In this document: piece by piece, positions 61,754 through 64,000 of the stretch | Numbering within the stretch: position 1 is the first letter of the stretch | Layout: every line of letters starts with the position of its first letter | Assembly (NCBI RefSeq): GCF_000332275.1 | Contig: NZ_CM001776.1 | Coordinates: 558,001-622,000 of the forward strand | Origin: Synechococcus sp. PCC 7336 | GTDB taxonomy: Bacteria > Cyanobacteriota > Cyanobacteriia > Thermostichales > PCC-7336 | DNA: 64,000 bases | Direction: 5' to 3' | Made by a program: the position numbers and the translations under genes | The notes under the pieces: generated by a model | Database searches by the model: none | Seen by the model: only the letters and a program-made list of their open reading frames with translations | What the model was told of the DNA's origin: nothing

Positions 61754-63151
61754 TCAACGGGCAATTTCCATCTGATGTTTGGCTCGAAACGTCGAGTCGC
61801 AGGTCTGCAACCACCGCTGGGCCAGTTGGGTTTGACTGCCCCAATGGACGTGCAAATAAGAAGCATGAACTTGTTCCGTACCCCAGCCTTCCCGGCGATC
61901 GTCCCAGCGATAAATCTCCCCGCGATAAATCTCCCCGCGATAAATCTCCCCGCGATAAATCTCCCTTGCGACTGGCGAGACACAGACTGAATGGTGAAAC
62001 TCGTGTCCGCGCACCGTCTCGCCCGCGCGAATCATGGGCGAATCGGCGATCGCCGTGGCCGACCGGTAACCCAGCGTCAGTCTGTGGGTCATTTGTGTGG
62101 AATAGGGCAATTGCCCTGCCATCGGATAGGTCTTGCCCTCGCGATCGTCCAACTGTTGACCCAGCACCATCAAGCCGCCGCATTCGGCATAGATAATCGG
62201 CAGGTAATCGGGCAGCGGATGGGCTTGCAATTGTTCCGACAACTGCGCTGCAAACACTTCGGGAAAGCCACCCCCCAAATACAAACCGCTGCAATCGTCC
62301 AACTTGCTAAACCCAGAGTCTAACGGCGAAAACTCCTGCAGGTTTGCACCCAGATGTTCCAGTAAATCTAGGTTGTCGGCGTAGTAGAAATTGAAGGCAG
62401 CATCGCGGGCCACAGCGATCGTGGGATGTGCCCTCCCCGGCACCACATCGGGCCAGAGCGATCGCGGTTGGGGTAATGCCTGCACCAAGGGCAGCAGCAG
62501 ATCCCAATTGAGTGACACTTCGGCCAGTTGAGCGAGGCGATCGAGCCTGCGGGAAAAATTCGCTTGTTCCCCTGCAGGCACCAACCCCAAATGGCGGCTG
62601 GGCATGTGAATGTCTGGGGTGGAATAGACAATCCCTAGAACGGGAATGTGGAGGGGGGCGATCGCCTCCTGCAACAATTGGGCGTGACGGGGGGAACCGA
62701 CCCGGTTGAAGATAATTCCGGCGATCGCCACGCGAGGGTCGAACTGCATCAGACCGTAGGCGATCGCCGCCACCGTCCGCCCCACTTTTTGGGCATCTAA
62801 CACTAGGACGGTGGGGAGATCGAGCAGCCGCGATACGTGGGCAGTACTGGCAAAATCGTCGGCCCCCACCTTGCCATCGAATAAGCCCATCACCCCTTCG
62901 ACTACAGCAGCATCTTTGCCCTGGCAGTGGTAAGCAAAACAGCGCCGCACGTAGTCTTCAGAGGTTAAAAACGGGTCCAGATTGCGGCAAGGCAGCTGGG
63001 TTGCCGCCCAATGGAGGCCGGGATCGATATAGTCCGGTCCCACCTTAAAGGACTGCACGCGCAAGCCGCGTCGCTGCAAAGCGGCCAGCAATGCCAGCGC
63101 AATCGTCGTTTTGCCACTGCCGCTAGCGGCAGCAGCGATCGCGATCGCCAC
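61754..63151 (-). CDS. cobB/cbiA: Cobyrinic acid a,c-diamide synthase
   Basis: The 465-residue protein has a P-loop near its start (AAAASGSGKTTIALAL), KVGPDYIDPGLH, EGVMGLFDGKVG, and a class-I glutaminase domain. Its nucleophile Cys lies in YAECGGLMVLG and a conserved His in GHEFHHSVC. It amidates the a and c side chains of cobyrinate using glutamine and ATP. The start is a GTG overlapping the cobO stop by one base. Near the C-terminus an in-frame 15-nt repeat inserts four EIYR units, most likely in a surface loop. Confidence 0.95.
   Translation of the reverse strand: MAIAIAAAASGSGKTTIALALLAALQRRGLRVQSFKVGPDYIDPGLHWAATQLPCRNLDPFLTSEDYVRRCFAYHCQGKDAAVVEGVMGLFDGKVGADDFASTAHVSRLLDLPTVLVLDAQKVGRTVAAIAYGLMQFDPRVAIAGIIFNRVGSPRHAQLLQEAIAPLHIPVLGIVYSTPDIHMPSRHLGLVPAGEQANFSRRLDRLAQLAEVSLNWDLLLPLVQALPQPRSLWPDVVPGRAHPTIAVARDAAFNFYYADNLDLLEHLGANLQEFSPLDSGFSKLDDCSGLYLGGGFPEVFAAQLSEQLQAHPLPDYLPIIYAECGGLMVLGQQLDDREGKTYPMAGQLPYSTQMTHRLTLGYRSATAIADSPMIRAGETVRGHEFHHSVCVSPVAREIYRGEIYRGEIYRGEIYRWDDRREGWGTEQVHASYLHVHWGSQTQLAQRWLQTCDSTFRAKHQMEIAR
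61907..61965. repeat. Four in-frame copies of a 15-bp unit inside cobB
   Basis: GCGATAAATCTCCCC repeats at 61907, 61922, 61937 and 61952 (the last truncated by one base). It encodes EIYRG repeats in CobB without breaking the frame. Confidence 0.95.
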
Positions 63152-63765
63152 TAGTACTCAATCCCCAGTTGCGCTTTAATGCCCTGCTCTCGAAACGGAT
63201 GCTTGACTGAGGTCATTTCCGTTACCAAATCTGCCATCTCGATTAACTCTGGCTTGGCTCCCCGCCCCGTCAAAATGGCGTGGGTGTCTGCAGTTTTTTG
63301 TTGCAACCCTGCTAAAACTGTTTCGATCGCGAGATATCCCAGTTTGACCGCAATATTGATTTCATCCAACAGCACAACGTGACAGTCGCCACTGGTGAGG
63401 AGGCGCAATCCAGTCTGCCAAGCCTTTTGGACGCTGACAATGTCGCGATCGCGATCCTGCGTCTCCCAGGTAAACCCTTCCCCCAAGGCATAAAACTCCA
63501 CTAACTCCGAGTTCATTGACTTAAGTAGCTTCGCTTCTCCGGGCTGCCAAGCTCCTTTAATAAACTGCACCACTCCCACCTTCAAGCCGTGGCCGAGGGT
63601 GCGAAACACTACCCCAAAGGCCGCAGAACTTTTGCCTTTGCCGTCGCCGGTATTGACGATGATGAGACCTTTGCGATCCTTCATCTGGGCCAAGCGTTGG
63701 TCTTGTACCTGCTTGCGGCGCTCCATTTTGAGGCGGTGCTTGTCGGCGACAGAATCGGCAGTCAT
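63151..63765 (-). CDS. cobO: Corrinoid adenosyltransferase, CobO/BtuR type
   Basis: I place the start at the ATG at 63765 (MTADSVADKHRLKMERRKQV), giving 204 residues, which agrees with the family N-terminus. Motifs: P-loop VNTGDGKGKSSAAFG, VGVVQFIKGAWQPGE, VVLLDEINIAVKLGYL, LTGRGAKPELIEMADLVTEM and HPFREQGIKAQLGIEY. It transfers adenosine from ATP to the cobalt of corrinoids. It overlaps cobB by one base. The reading frame stays open upstream to the window edge. Confidence 0.93.
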   Translation of the reverse strand: MTADSVADKHRLKMERRKQVQDQRLAQMKDRKGLIIVNTGDGKGKSSAAFGVVFRTLGHGLKVGVVQFIKGAWQPGEAKLLKSMNSELVEFYALGEGFTWETQDRDRDIVSVQKAWQTGLRLLTSGDCHVVLLDEINIAVKLGYLAIETVLAGLQQKTADTHAILTGRGAKPELIEMADLVTEMTSVKHPFREQGIKAQLGIEY

Positions 63766-64000
63766 GGGCGATCGATCGGGCGAAACGGTTTTGTTATTGT
63801 ATCCGCCCAATCGTTCCCCTACCGCTGAAGCCATGCGGGATCGCTCGATCCTAGACTGCAAGTAGCGCCAGTCCTCGGGTTCCAATCCCAACTTCCTGCG
63901 AGAGTTTTCCTGCCCTTGTTGAAATTTAACCAGTGTTTGGCTCCGACGCAGGCGTCGCTCGTCCACTACTTCCTCTGCAAATGACTGCTGAGGATCGATG
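63766..64000 (-). other. Open frame continuous with cobO, running off the window
   Basis: The cobO frame continues without a stop for at least 78 codons upstream, with plausible peptide (DPQQSFAEEVVDERRLRRSQ, then GLEPEDWRYLQSRIERSRM). It is rich in charged residues. It could be the end of another gene fused in frame, an N-terminal extension of CobO, or chance. The family alignment favours the internal start at 63765. Confidence 0.4.

Overview
The window comes from a cyanobacterium. It is studded with the HIP1 octamer GCGATCGC. It encodes photosystem and phycobilisome proteins (PsbP/CyanoP, CpcB, CpcA, rod linkers, PcyA), carries the cyanobacterial small RNA Yfr1, and holds many families typical of the phylum (pentapeptide-repeat proteins, DUF3153, AMIN-secretin PilQ, DUF4127). 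The species cannot be fixed from sequence alone.

Layout. 1-11 kb is housekeeping: the start of a probable cbiT, psbP-radC, a RelA/SpoT enzyme, a DegT-type aminotransferase, a D-lactate-type dehydrogenase, rpmF, a J-domain protein, a pair of M16 peptidases (one with and one without the zinc motif) and the Yfr1 RNA. 11-18 kb is the type IV pilus operon pilM-N-O-Q between two pentapeptide-repeat genes. 18-34 kb has a DHH phosphoesterase, a response regulator followed by a row of exported proteins, a thioredoxin-like gene, dusA, msrB, several lipoproteins and a DUF350 / aminopropyltransferase / DUF4178 group.

34-49 kb is an accessory zone. It has a decayed tnpB element, the SmtB/SmtA metallothionein pair with operators, a hupE metal permease behind a cobalamin riboswitch, an orphan antitoxin with a toxin stump, serA, an intact IS4-type element with a 10-bp target duplication, an IS1 relic, gcvP, and two toxin-antitoxin modules. 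The second module is bracketed by ~420-bp direct repeats that contain extra copies of the gcvP 3' end.

50-60 kb is the most interesting part. A sensor kinase, a single receiver and a 633-residue multidomain response regulator match the architecture of RcaE, RcaF and RcaC, the phosphorelay that controls type 3 chromatic acclimation. They are followed directly by pcyA (phycocyanobilin synthesis) and cpcB-cpcA-rod linkers (phycocyanin). Both pcyA and cpcB are preceded by a direct repeat of the form 7-N4-7 that resembles the RcaC-binding L box. Sensor, relay, regulator, binding sites and targets therefore lie in about 10 kb. The kinase carries an N-terminal pair of CBS-like domains that I do not associate with RcaE. 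The linker genes show recent tandem duplication, a pseudogene and a CpcD-like protein apparently made by internal deletion.

60-64 kb holds a minus-strand operon cobO-cobB-DUF4127. With the riboswitch-controlled hupE and the partial cbiT at the other edge, cobalt/B12 metabolism recurs in the window, though these loci are far apart.
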